DNA from: Mongoliitalea daihaiensis
GTDB lineage: Bacteria > Bacteroidota > Bacteroidia > Cytophagales > Cyclobacteriaceae
Direction of reading: 5' to 3'
Length of the DNA: 64,000 nucleotides
Assembly: GCF_021596945.1 (NCBI RefSeq)
Contig: NZ_CP063779.1
Location: 747,501 to 811,500, forward strand
The stretch's first letter is position 1, and each line of letters starts with the position of its first letter. The position numbers and the translations under genes were made by a program. Positions 1-8,922 of this stretch are shown piece by piece. Under the pieces are notes generated by a model. That model saw only the letters and a list, made by a program, of their open reading frames with translations. It had not been told where the DNA came from and did no database searches.

Positions 1-2
1 TA

Positions 3-125
3 TTTTTCCGTGAGTTTACTTATGCATGCTTATACCAATCATATGAAGGCCCTCATCTTGCTGTGTACAAAAAAGAACATGGAAAGTGGAAAAGGTATTT
101 TAGTGTTACCTTTTTGTTGGTGTAA
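3..125 (+). CDS. C-terminal end of a gene cut by the window edge
   Basis: The third forward frame is open from the first base to a TAA at 123-125, giving 40 residues. The composition is protein-like, with aromatic and basic residues ending in ...GKWKRYFSVTFLLV. A hairpin with a short T run follows 44 bp downstream, which fits the end of a transcription unit. I do not recognise the family and too little is present to assign a function. An alternative 79-residue frame at 10-249 is less convincing because it runs through the hairpin. Confidence 0.35.
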   Translation, partial: FFREFTYACLYQSYEGPHLAVYKKEHGKWKRYFSVTFLLV

Positions 126-168
126 TTTTTCTATTTCTCATCACTTACCCCCCCTCGTACCCACCAAT

Positions 169-192
169 AAATACCCAATTTTGGGTATTTTT
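169..192 (+). terminator. Hairpin terminator candidate
   Basis: The arms AAATACCCAA and TTGGGTATTT are perfectly complementary around a 2-base centre and are followed by T residues. It lies just after the partial reading frame that ends at 125. The stem is AT-rich, so strength is uncertain. Confidence 0.5.
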
Positions 193-291
193 ATCCCCGT
201 TTCATCAGGGTACATTTGTTGTGGAACTAAAGAGTTTATTTCAATCTAAATTTCTCCACGCCTCAACAAGGCATTTTCAACTTAATAACCA

Positions 292-347
292 AAACAAACT
301 CCAGCTAAAGCAATCAACAAGTATGCGCCATTCTTTTGTAGTTATCT
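292..347. repeat. Left 56-bp direct repeat flanking the IS element
   Basis: These 56 bases are identical to 1999-2054. They directly abut the left inverted repeat of the insertion sequence. The copy contains the ATG and first codons (MRHSFVVI) of the interrupted secreted-protein gene, so it reads as a long target-site duplication. Confidence 0.9.
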
Positions 348-1998
348 CCTGTTTTGTGCGATGGGACACCCACGCTAAATTTTCATAATAACTGAGATAA
401 GTTCTTGCTGTTCCTCGGTTGGTTTAAGCGGTATAGTTGTATAAGTTTTTGAATCTGGAAGGAAAACTTTTATCTGATACATGTTTTTTGTCAGCTCTAT
501 TGCTCTTGTTGCAGAAAAACCCGCTTTAGATATTTTTAACATTCTTTCTAGCTCCTTGAAAACTGCATAAGACACAAAACAGATACAGATGTGTGTTTCT
601 ATTCTTCTTGGTATACGGTGATAAATAGGTCTTATTCTGATATCAGTTTTACTTATTCGGAAAGCTTTCTCGATATGCCACAGGTTTCCATATGCTGCAA
701 TGACTTCAACTGGCTTCATAGACGTGTTTGTCAGATAGCCCTTCAAACCGTCCCATCTAGCATCCATTTCATATTTAGTGTAATCGATAGCTACTTTTAT
801 TTCTGATTCCAACTTGAGGTATTTGTTATACCCTCTGTTATTGATGCTATTTTTATCTAGTTTCCCGTTTTTAACCTTTTTTCAAGCTTTTAAGGCCCTT
901 TTCCCGATTATGAGAATCCTTCTTCCTCCGTTTTTCTGAAAAGCTCACAATAAGCCTATAACCATCCTTTTTCACTTCCCTTGGTTTGTCTTCGGTAACC
1001 TCCAGTTGTTGGATTTTATTTTTGATTTCAGCACTTTCATTCTTGATTTTACCTCCTAGGACAAACTTGTACCCATTGCTGATGAGTGCATCGATATTGG
1101 TCGATGACAGTAAACCTGCATCAGCAATCACAATAGGTTTGTCAATAGAAAACTTCTTTTCAATATTCTTCAATACAGGAATAAGTGTATGCCCTTCATA
1201 AGTGCTTCCTTCAAAAATATCATACCCCAAGGGGTAGCCATCAGGTCCTACTAGCAACCCTAATTTGATCTGGGGATGCTGATGCTTGCCGTCTTTTGAA
1301 TAGCCTATTTTCCGTAAATCATCTTCATCTGGCACCTCGAAGTATAACGTAGTCATATCGTAAAAAATAAGGCCGATATTCCCCCCTAAAATATCCTTGA
1401 AGTGTTTAAATGTCAACGCTTCAATCCTATCTTTATAATTTCTATGGATCTTATCCATATACCGATAGATGGAATAAACGCTGATTTCCTTGTTCTTGAA
1501 CCTGGCAAGATAATCGATGGTTTTCAGCTTGGATCCAGGATAAACAAGCCTAGACATGATCAGGTCTCTGAAAAGCTCATCTAATCCGATAGTGTGATAC
1601 CCTATTGACTCATAAACCTTTCCAAGAATATTATCAGGACCAATAAGCTCTATTTCGCTATTACTTACATTGGAAAGCACAGATTTTAGGTTGGTATCCC
1701 TATCATTGGAAAACAGGGAAGCCTGACCCTTCATTTTCTCAATTTCAAGTAAGGCCTGCCTTTCAAGGAGAACAAGCTCTGATTCATCAAAAGAACTGCC
1801 TAATGACTTGACAACTTTATTGATTCTGCCTACTTTTTGGATAATCTGTACACTAAAGCTACCGCTAGAATTCCTTTTACGTCTCACAAACATAAACTAA
1901 AAATAATCCGAGACACCCAAAAACACAAAATCAATCGAAATAATCCATTAAATTTCAATGACTTAATTTTGAACTAAAGTGTGCCCGCACAAAACAGG
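348..1998 (-). mobile_element. IS1634-family insertion sequence, 1651 bp
   Basis: The element has terminal inverted repeats: the left end starts CCTGTTTTGTGCG, and the reverse complement of the right end starts with the same 13 bases. It carries one transposase gene on the minus strand, split by a frameshift. Exact 56-bp direct repeats flank it at 292-347 and 1999-2054. From established knowledge, IS1634 and IS1549 of this family make unusually long, variable target duplications, so the repeat length supports the assignment. Identical repeats suggest a recent insertion. Confidence 0.88.
375..1893 (-). pseudogene. IS1634-family DDE transposase, frameshifted
   Basis: The N-terminal part (1893 to 871, 340 residues) begins MFVRRKRNSSGSFSVQII and contains the first acidic motif YDMTTLYFE and the second VIADAGLLSS, both typical of the IS1634 group of DDE transposases. 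It stops at 871-873. The C-terminal part, read in another frame down to 375, contains LWHIEKAFRISKTD with the expected catalytic Glu, then RPIYHR and a hydrophobic stretch typical of the family end. A single extra A in the minus-strand A6 run (plus-strand T6 at 877-882) would join the two into about 505 residues, the normal family length. The required shift is +1, unlike the -1 programmed shifts of some IS elements, so I read it as a disabling indel or a sequencing error. Confidence 0.85.
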
Positions 1999-2054
1999 AA
2001 ACAAACTCCAGCTAAAGCAATCAACAAGTATGCGCCATTCTTTTGTAGTTATCT
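1999..2054. repeat. Right 56-bp direct repeat flanking the IS element
   Basis: Identical over all 56 bases to 292-347. It starts immediately after the right terminal inverted repeat and supplies the intact start of the downstream truncated gene. Confidence 0.9.
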
Positions 2055-2450
2055 TATTTTTAATGCATTCGTACGCGTTTGCACAACTGAGATTCGAGTC
2101 AGCGTATGATAATGACAGAAATGTGACCATCTATGCCATTAATCCGGATATCATTCCTTTCACGGTAGTGATAGACTTTACAACACTTAATAATTTAACC
2201 TCTAATGGAGGAAAAACAGTCATTGCTATATCCAATCCCGGAAAAAATGTTGTCGCCAAACTAAAAAGAACTAATCCTGATCAAGGATAAAGGTGAAATC
2301 TCCTAAGTACAGGTTCCAGTAAAAATTTGGGGCAATAATCAGGAACTTTACAGCAGTCAGGCATACCCGGTGGTTCAGGTATCTCACCCTCAGGACCTCA
2401 TAGCAAAAGAACTTAGTAAAAAAGAGCTGAAACGATTGGAAGGAAATTAA
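2030..2450 (+). pseudogene. Remnant of a secreted M23-peptidase-like gene
   Basis: An ATG at 2030 opens a frame of 86 residues with a clear signal peptide (MRHSFVVILFLMHSYAFAQ) followed by a domain like the N-terminal beta region of Bacteroidota M23 peptidases (YAINPDIIPFTVVIDF). It ends at 2290. A second fragment in another frame, about 2332-2450, reads WGNNQELYSSQAYPVVQVSH and ends ELSKKELKRLEGN before a TAA. No HxxxD or HxH metallopeptidase motif remains, so the catalytic part is missing. The IS lies immediately upstream and separates the gene from its promoter. The family assignment rests on pattern memory and is moderate. Confidence 0.5.
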
Positions 2451-2529
2451 TACCACAGGGGATTGCCTTTTTAAGTACTTCTTCATCAAAAAAACCCTAA
2501 TTTTGCAGCTCTCATAAACCCCTCGCAGC

Positions 2530-3579
2530 GTGTACAAGTCTCTCATCAAACCCATTCTATTTACCAAAGACCCGGAAGCAGCTCACCACTTTACCTTCGA
2601 TTGGATCAAGCGAACGTTCAGTTTACCAATTGTAAGCTCCGTATTGAAAAATAGTTTTTCTCTGGATAACCCACTATTGGAACGAGAGGTCTTCGGTCTG
2701 AAATTTAAGAATCCAGTAGGACTGGCAGCGGGCTTTGACAAAGATGCCAAGTTGATTGACGAAATGGCACTTTTGGGTTTTGGATTTATCGAAATCGGTA
2801 CCCTAACACCCAAACCTCAGGGCGGAAATCCACAACCCAGACTTTTCAGGCTTCCTCAAGACGAAGCTTTAATCAATCGCATGGGCTTCAATAATGGTGG
2901 CGTAGAAGCCGCTGTGGAGCGACTGCGCAAACGTAAAACCTCCATCATCATCGGTGGCAACATTGGCAAAAACAAAGTCACTCCCAACGAAGAAGCTGTT
3001 AATGACTATCTGTATTGCCTGAAAGTTCTCCACCCCTACGTGGACTACTTTGTGGTCAACGTGAGTTCTCCCAATACCCCGAATCTCCGAGACTTACAAG
3101 AAAAAGAGCCATTGAAGGCCTTGTTGCATGCGGTCAAGACTGCCAATGATGCCTATGATAAGCCAAAACCCATCTTATTGAAAATTGCTCCTGACCTAAC
3201 GAATGGGCAATTGGATGATATTATTGAGATTGTACAGGAAACACAGATTGCCGGAGTCATTGCCACCAATACCACCATTGACCGATCACGATTGAAGACA
3301 GACAAAGCTACGGTAGAAGCAATCGGTGCAGGCGGGGTAAGTGGAAAGGTACTTTCCAAGCGAAGTACTGAAGTCATCCGCTACCTATCCACACAATCCA
3401 AGCAAGCATTTCCCATTATTGGTGTAGGCGGTATCTACTCAGCAGCCGATGCTATTGAAAAGCTGGAAGCAGGGGCGAGCTTGGTGCAGGTGTACTCAGG
3501 CATGATTTATGAGGGACCGAGCTTGATTAAGCAGATCAACCAAGGATTACTCGAACATTTCAAAAAATCCAATCCATAA
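2530..3579 (+). CDS. pyrD: Dihydroorotate dehydrogenase (quinone), class 2
   Basis: PyrD oxidises dihydroorotate to orotate, the fourth step of pyrimidine synthesis, passing electrons to quinone at the inner membrane. The protein has 349 residues, the usual class 2 length, with an N-terminal helical membrane-contact segment (1-45), then the FMN barrel: [16 protein letters not shown] near 62, [10 protein letters not shown] near 115, and [14 protein letters not shown] near 177, which holds the class 2 catalytic Ser. [13 protein letters not shown] near 296 and [13 protein letters not shown] close the phosphate-binding region. The start is GTG at 2530; no ATG lies in a suitable place. It stands alone just before ftsK, with pyrF 5.4 kb downstream across the repeat-rich patch. 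Confidence 0.95.
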   Translation: MYKSLIKPILFTKDPEAAHHFTFDWIKRTFSLPIVSSVLKNSFSLDNPLLEREVFGLKFKNPVGLAAGFDKDAKLIDEMALLGFGFIEIGTLTPKPQGGNPQPRLFRLPQDEALINRMGFNNGGVEAAVERLRKRKTSIIIGGNIGKNKVTPNEEAVNDYLYCLKVLHPYVDYFVVNVSSPNTPNLRDLQEKEPLKALLHAVKTANDAYDKPKPILLKIAPDLTNGQLDDIIEIVQETQIAGVIATNTTIDRSRLKTDKATVEAIGAGGVSGKVLSKRSTEVIRYLSTQSKQAFPIIGVGGIYSAADAIEKLEAGASLVQVYSGMIYEGPSLIKQINQGLLEHFKKSNP

Positions 3580-3626
3580 ATCTCAAATTTTCTCTATCTT
3601 CATTTCCCATAATTCAGCAAGTACCG

Positions 3627-6116
3627 ATGGCTTCCGAAAAACCTAAGGCAAATACTTTTAGAAAAAAACAAGAAAATGCAACCAAAGGCTCCTCCAAACC
3701 AAAGAGAGAATGGAACTTAAGCCTGTTTCAAGACAAAAGACTTCCTTTGTCGATCGGAATCTTTTTGCTATCCGCGGGTATTTTTTTATTGTTTGCCTTC
3801 ACGGCACACTTATTCTCTGGCAAAGCAGATCAAAGCTTACTAGGGCCTATGGTAGATGATGACTTAATCAAAACTACTGAGCAGGCAAAAAACTGGCTTG
3901 GATTACTAGGAGCCAAAGTTTCAGACATATTTATCCGTCGTTGGTTCGGCATAGGAGCCTTTTTCATTCCACCTTTTCTCGTACTTGCTGGGATTCAATT
4001 AGTATTCCGTCAGCAGTTGTATTCGCTTACCCGATACACAATATTTGGCATGTTCTTTCTCATATGGATTGGTGCTTTTTTGGGCTTTATGGCAGTACTC
4101 AATCCTTCTTTTGCTTTTCTGAGCGAATGGAGTGGTGGATTCGGACATGAAAGTGGAATTTGGCTATTCAACCTACTTGGCTGGGGAAGCTTGATATTAT
4201 TCATAGGCTGTTTATTGATTTTTCTTATCCTATTTTACAACATCCAACAAATTGGGAGTTTGGGTGAAACTGAAGAAAAAACTACCGCTGAAGCATATGC
4301 AAAAGATAAAAGTCCTGCAAAATCTCCTTTTGTATCTGACGAGGAATTGGAAGATGAAGATGATGATTTACCAGAACTTGAAGATATCAATGAGCAGGAA
4401 GATGGCTTGGGAGATGACGGGAGTTCGTGGGTTATCAAAGGAGCAGAAAATACGCCCCCAGCTTCAACCGGTCAACTAGTACTGAATATTGAAGATTCTC
4501 GTGCTCCTCAAGAAGAAAAGCAGGCAACTACTAAACCTGTTGAAGAGCAGCGTTTTTCTGTAGCAGTTAAAGAAGGTGAAGAAAAGACTGCCGATGAAGT
4601 TGAGAATTTAGACCCCTATGATCCTACTCTTGACCTTCCTCATTACAAATACCCAACATTGGATTTATTGAATGAGTATGACTTTCAAAAAGTAACCGTT
4701 ACCCGTGAAGAATTAGAGGACAATAAAAATAAAATCGTAGATACCCTCATCAATTTTAAAATCGGTATTCAGGAAATCAAGGCCACTATAGGCCCTACGG
4801 TCACCTTATATGAAATTGTCCCGGAAGCGGGAATAAAAATCTCCAAAATCAAAAACTTGGAAGATGACATTGCATTAAGCTTGTCCGCCTTGGGTATACG
4901 AATCATTGCTCCTATTCCAGGTAAAGGTACTATCGGTATAGAGGTGCCGAATAAAAACAGGGAGCTTGTACCCGCAAGAGCAGTTATAGGTACTGAAAAA
5001 TTCATGAAAAGCGACAAGGACCTGCCGGTGGCCTTAGGAAAGACCATTTCCAATGAGGTCTTTGTTATGGACTTGGCGAAAATGCCTCACTTACTCATGG
5101 CGGGGGCCACTGGTCAGGGTAAATCCGTAGGGTTGAATATGATTTTGGCCTCTTTAGTCTACAAGAAGCATCCTTCCCAACTCAAATTTGTCTTGGTGGA
5201 TCCTAAAAAAGTGGAATTGACCTTGTTCAATAAAATTGAGCGCCATTTCTTAGCCAAACTTCCAGGGGCAGAGGAAGCCATCATTACCGATACCAAGAAA
5301 GTAATCTACACGCTCAATTCCTTGTGTATAGAAATGGATCAGCGGTATGATTTGCTGAAAGATGCAGGCTGCAGAAACCTGAAAGAATACAATGCCAAAT
5401 TTGTGGCCAGAAGGTTGAATCCCGAAAAAGGCCATCGATTTATGCCCTACATCGTACTTGTAATCGATGAGTTGGCGGATTTGATGATGACAGCAGGCAA
5501 GGAAATCGAGGCTCCTATTGCACGCTTAGCCCAATTGGCCCGAGCGATTGGAATTCACCTAGTAGTCGCCACTCAGCGACCATCCGTAAATGTCATTACA
5601 GGTATCATCAAGGCCAACTTCCCTGCCCGTCTATCATTCCGTGTAACTTCCAAAATCGATAGCCGGACCATCTTGGATGCAGGTGGTGCAGACCAACTGA
5701 TCGGTATGGGGGATATGTTGCTATCTACAGGTTCGGAGATGACCCGATTGCAATGCGCTTTCCTTGACACGCCCGAGGTGGATGCCATCTGTGACTGGAT
5801 TGGAGAGCAAAAAGGCTATCCTGATGCATACCTCCTTCCGGAATTTGTTGGAGAAGAAGGTGAAGGCAACTTGGGAGATATAGACTTGGCGGATAGAGAC
5901 CCTTTATTTGAAGATGCTGCCCGCCTGATTGTACTGCATCAGCAAGGAAGTACCTCCTTAATACAGCGGAAACTCAAACTTGGATACAACCGAGCGGGCC
6001 GAATAGTTGATCAACTCGAAGCAGCAGGCATTGTGGGACCTTTCGAAGGAAGCAAAGCGCGGGAAGTTTTGATTCAAGATGAAACAAGTTTGGAACGGTT
6101 ATTGAGCAGTTTATAG
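3627..6116 (+). CDS. ftsK: DNA translocase FtsK
   Basis: FtsK is a septal hexameric motor that pumps DNA toward dif during chromosome segregation. The 829 residues show four membrane helices (about 38-60, 108-130, 139-162, 184-208), a short acidic linker (about 218-310) and a C-terminal motor. Walker A is GATGQGKSVGLN near 491, Walker B is VLVIDELADLMM near 610, and the gamma winged-helix DNA-reading domain fills the last 65 residues (STSLIQRKLKLGYNRAGRIV). The linker is far shorter than in E. coli, which is usual for Bacteroidota. lolA follows after 28 bp, so the two may be cotranscribed. Confidence 0.96.
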   Translation: MASEKPKANTFRKKQENATKGSSKPKREWNLSLFQDKRLPLSIGIFLLSAGIFLLFAFTAHLFSGKADQSLLGPMVDDDLIKTTEQAKNWLGLLGAKVSDIFIRRWFGIGAFFIPPFLVLAGIQLVFRQQLYSLTRYTIFGMFFLIWIGAFLGFMAVLNPSFAFLSEWSGGFGHESGIWLFNLLGWGSLILFIGCLLIFLILFYNIQQIGSLGETEEKTTAEAYAKDKSPAKSPFVSDEELEDEDDDLPELEDINEQEDGLGDDGSSWVIKGAENTPPASTGQLVLNIEDSRAPQEEKQATTKPVEEQRFSVAVKEGEEKTADEVENLDPYDPTLDLPHYKYPTLDLLNEYDFQKVTVTREELEDNKNKIVDTLINFKIGIQEIKATIGPTVTLYEIVPEAGIKISKIKNLEDDIALSLSALGIRIIAPIPGKGTIGIEVPNKNRELVPARAVIGTEKFMKSDKDLPVALGKTISNEVFVMDLAKMPHLLMAGATGQGKSVGLNMILASLVYKKHPSQLKFVLVDPKKVELTLFNKIERHFLAKLPGAEEAIITDTKKVIYTLNSLCIEMDQRYDLLKDAGCRNLKEYNAKFVARRLNPEKGHRFMPYIVLVIDELADLMMTAGKEIEAPIARLAQLARAIGIHLVVATQRPSVNVITGIIKANFPARLSFRVTSKIDSRTILDAGGADQLIGMGDMLLSTGSEMTRLQCAFLDTPEVDAICDWIGEQKGYPDAYLLPEFVGEEGEGNLGDIDLADRDPLFEDAARLIVLHQQGSTSLIQRKLKLGYNRAGRIVDQLEAAGIVGPFEGSKAREVLIQDETSLERLLSSL

Positions 6117-6144
6117 TCGGAAAGTTCCAGCCTAATCAATCGTC

Positions 6145-6804
6145 ATGAAGAGTATCTTACTCACATTAATCATAGCACTGTTCTGTATTCCATTTTCAGG
6201 AACACTTCAGGCCCAAAAAGATCCCAAAGCAAAAGCTGTATTGGATGGCATGAGCCAAAAATATCGGGGACTTAAGGGGCTCAAAGCCAGTTTTGAAGTC
6301 ACTTATTTTGATGGCTTTGACAGCAAAGGACAAATGCAAAAAGGTGAAATTGCTATCAAAGGCGATAAATACCATTTAAAACTGCCAGATCAGGAAATTT
6401 TCAATAATGGCAAGACCATTTGGAATTTTATTGAGTCCGGCAATTACAAGGAAGTCACCATCAACAATGCTTCGGATTTGGAAGATGAGTTAACACCATC
6501 ATCCGTCTATACTATGTATCAAAAAGGATACAATTATCGCTTGGTAGGTGAGAAAACAGAAAACGGTGTTGTATTGCAAGAAATTGAACTGACTGCAGAG
6601 CGCAGCAGTGCTCCTTTTCAACGAGTTTTATTGTGGGTAGAAAAAAGTACGAAGGATTTGAAAGCTTGGGAAATCCTTGATGACCAGGGTGGCAAATTTC
6701 GCTATGAGTTCAAGTCCGTCAATACGAATGCCGACCTACCGGATACGTTCTTTACTTTCAATCCTCAGAAGTACGGGAAGATTGAGATAATTGATTTGAG
6801 GTAG
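6145..6804 (+). CDS. lolA: LolA-like outer-membrane lipoprotein carrier
   Basis: A 219-residue secreted protein with a signal peptide to about residue 24 (ending TLQAQ). The remaining sequence fits the LolA fold, an open beta barrel that carries lipoproteins across the periplasm: MSQKYRGLKGLKASFEV, the GEIAIKGDKYHLKLPDQEIF strand pair, and a C-terminal FRYEFKSVNTNADLPDTFFTF. It follows ftsK by 28 bp, a ftsK-lolA pairing that is common in Bacteroidota. A repeat-rich accessory patch starts directly after its stop. Confidence 0.88.
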   Translation: MKSILLTLIIALFCIPFSGTLQAQKDPKAKAVLDGMSQKYRGLKGLKASFEVTYFDGFDSKGQMQKGEIAIKGDKYHLKLPDQEIFNNGKTIWNFIESGNYKEVTINNASDLEDELTPSSVYTMYQKGYNYRLVGEKTENGVVLQEIELTAERSSAPFQRVLLWVEKSTKDLKAWEILDDQGGKFRYEFKSVNTNADLPDTFFTFNPQKYGKIEIIDLR

Positions 6805-6826
6805 GGTTCTCGCAAGCCTGCCTGTC

Positions 6827-6842
6827 GGCCATAGCCGTCAGG
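6827..6842 (-). repeat. Short dispersed repeat, left inverted copy
   Basis: The reverse complement reads CCTGACGGCTATGGCC, identical to 8384-8399. The two copies face each other around the decayed IS4-family element. The left copy overlaps the last codons of the transposase remnant. The preceding TTCTCGCAAG (6808-6817) also resembles the start of the repeats near 8512. Confidence 0.65.
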
Positions 6843-8205
6843 TTAAGAGGTTAATTATATGTTCAAGAGCCAATTTTCCTTTCTTTTTTTCAAGATAAAT
6901 TGCTTTTGGAGCATAATCGATCAATTTTTTAATCAAAAGTCGGAGCTGGTTTTGGTTTTTAACTGCTTTTATTAGAAAGTTTTGGATGTTTTGTATCAGT
7001 CTAAAGTATTTCCAAATACTGCATAGTATCTTATATTTACCATACATCTGCTCTTGTAAACAGTTGAATATCTTTAGATTAAGGATTACCCAAATTAGCT
7101 TTCCGTAAAGCTGACATTCAAACCTATGAATTTTTTTACTGTTAAACTCATTTATCGTAACCAAAGATTTCCAAGTCTTGAAAATGAGTTCTATTTGCCA
7201 TCTCATAGCGTAAACTTTTCTTATTTCATTGGTTTTTAGTACCTCAGACGGAACATTGGTAACCATAATATTGAGTCTGGCCTTGATTTTAAACTTTTCA
7301 GAAACATTATGTCCTGTTGACCTTGCTTGTTTGGTTGTTTTTTTTAGTCTTTTTTGATAGGTTTCTTCATTGGCAAGTGAAAGAACCAAACGCGCAGGAA
7401 CACGCTCCTTTTACCTAAGTATACAGAGACTTCAATATAGTCAAGATGATTTTTTTTGAGTTTGTGAAGGTGATTTTTTAAGTCTACAGGTTCCTCTGAA
7501 TCCAAATCAAGATAGCAATTCACCTGTGGCCCCAAACGGTTGATAAAATAGGCTCCCGCAGAATGGACCTTTGTCATAAACTTCAGGGTAGAATATCCCA
7601 GATCTCTTAAAAAAAGATCTTTTCACATATATCATGAGTAAATTCCGCTGAGTCTGACTGATCGTTCAATACCCCAGAGGTCAGTCTCAGATCCATACTT
7701 TGACCGCTAATGAAATCGTATTCATATTGGATACTTATCATTGATGATGATTGGCTAAGGGCTCCGCCATATCCCTTATATTTTTCCGAAAAAGGGTCAG
7801 GGAGAGAAAACTTGGTTGAATCCTTGATCCTGATTCTTTTAAAATGGGATGTAAGGAGTTCTCTATTGCCCTGATATCTAATCTTTTGAAACAAAAGTAT
7901 GTCAAGACATCTTTTAAAAATGATACTGCTTGAGCTGTAAATCGATCGTGTAAGGATTGCTTTGTAATATTGATACCGAACTGCTCAAACAGAAAGGAGG
8001 CCATATCCAATAAGCTGAAAAATTTTCCCCGTTGATACGAAAACATCAAACTAAGCAGGAACCCGAAACCGTCAAGTTTAGACTTCCTGATACAGAAACG
8101 AGTTTCAGAGGCGATTGAGTTAATGGTTTTTGGATTAAAGAAACTATGAAATTTTTCCCTTAAAATCTGATCTTTTTCAAGTAAATTTCCTTGATTTTCT
8201 TCCCT
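6838..8205 (-). pseudogene. IS4-family transposase remnant, several frameshifts
   Basis: Four overlapping frame pieces on the minus strand line up as one IS4-type transposase: an N-terminal piece open from 8205 to 7738 (SFFNPKTINSIASETRF...), a second at 7894-7607 with RIKDSTKFSLPDPF holding the first catalytic Asp, a third at 7577-7344 (GAYFINRLGPQVNCYLD), and a C-terminal piece at 7389-6838 with YAMRWQIELIFKTWKS. The last matches the IS4 Y-(2)-R-(3)-E-(6)-K signature. At least three frameshifts separate the pieces and no ATG starts the first, so it is inactive. I found no convincing terminal inverted repeats. Confidence 0.85.
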
Positions 8206-8236
8206 TTACTGTAAAAATATTGTTATATTTATAGAA

Positions 8237-8275
8237 GAAAAAGGCGGATAACGACCAAGTTGAGCCGCCTTTTTC
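8237..8275. terminator. Bidirectional hairpin, terminator-like
   Basis: GAAAAAGGCGG (8237-8247) pairs perfectly with CCGCCTTTTTC (8265-8275) around a 17-base loop. It has A/T flanks on both sides. It lies upstream of the IS4 remnant and belongs to no intact gene, so it may have protected the element from outside transcription. Confidence 0.5.
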
Positions 8276-8383
8276 AAAATAACTAAAAACTTATACAAAT
8301 ATGAGCAAAAGGACGAAAGATCCCAAGGGGGATCTACGTTTTGTTTGTAAATCAGCTCAGACTTCTGATTTCAGGCCCATTAG

Positions 8384-8413
8384 CCTGACGGCTATGGCCT
8401 GTCGGCAGACAGG
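8384..8413 (+). repeat. Short dispersed repeat, right copy, with hairpin
   Basis: CCTGACGGCTATGGCC (8384-8399) is the inverted partner of 6827-6842. It runs into a small hairpin, CCTGTC-GGCA-GACAGG (8398-8413). Together they resemble REP-like intergenic repeats. Confidence 0.6.
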
Positions 8414-8439
8414 GGCGCAAAGGCGCGGTTTTTTTGAGA

Positions 8440-8773
8440 GCCACAAAGGCACGAGGACACAAAGTAGAAACGTAAGGATGATTTTTTTGATGGCTAGATT
8501 ACCGAAGTAGAGTTCTCGCAAAGGCGCAAAGGCGCGGTTTTTTTGAGAGCCACAAAGGCGCGGAGACACAAAGAGGAAATTAAGGATATTTATTTTGATG
8601 GAGGAATGAAGGAGGCCATTTCTAGCGAAGAGATGCGGATTTTTGGAGCCACAAAGGCGCTAAGGCACAAAGAGGAATTAAGGATATTTATTTTGATGGA
8701 GGAATGATGGAGGCCATTTCTCGCAAAGAGATGTGGATTTTTGGGGCCACAAAGGCGCTAAGGCACAAAGGGG
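8440..8773. repeat. Imperfect tandem array, ~100-bp unit, four copies
   Basis: Units begin at 8440, 8549, 8648 and 8746 with GCCACAAAGGC and continue into ACACAAAG-type text. Unit lengths are 109, 99, 98 and a partial 28 bp. Units two and three share nearly all bases, including the AAGGATATTTATTTTGATGG block, while the first is more diverged. Each unit embeds a cgcaaag/cacaaag motif of a kind frequent between genes in many bacterial genomes. No reading frame is conserved across copies. Confidence 0.75.
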
Positions 8774-8849
8774 ATATAGGAAAGCGATTTGTTTATCGAA
8801 AGAAATTTTCCGCGAATTCAGCGCTTTCTGTGAGCACTTATTTAATTCT

Positions 8850-8890
8850 ATCTGTGCCAAATCTGTCAAATCCGTTTTATCCGCGAGAAA
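8850..8890. repeat. Short degenerate periodic repeat before pyrF
   Basis: Four successive blocks of 9-11 bases (ATCTGTGCCA, AATCTGTCA, AATCCGTTTT, ATCCGCGAG) repeat an ATCYGT core. Strings like this are common intergenic text in Bacteroidota and other phyla. The block ends 32 bp before pyrF. Confidence 0.5.
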
Positions 8891-8922
8891 TTTATTTTAC
8901 TTTTGACAAAATCCAGTAACCC

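Noticed and set aside
10-249. 79-aa frame at the left edge
   Set aside because: It runs through a hairpin and lacks coding-like composition; the third-frame C-terminus at 3-125 explains the start better.
871-890. Programmed frameshift of the transposase
   Set aside because: The needed shift is +1; the usual slippery A6G mechanism gives -1, and that frame stops within a few codons.
8440-8773. CRISPR array
   Set aside because: Units are about 100 bp, differ along their whole length, lack unique spacers and have no cas genes nearby.
8301-8919. Several 60-71 aa frames in the repeat patch
   Set aside because: They run through tandem repeats on both strands, are not conserved between repeat units and resemble no protein.
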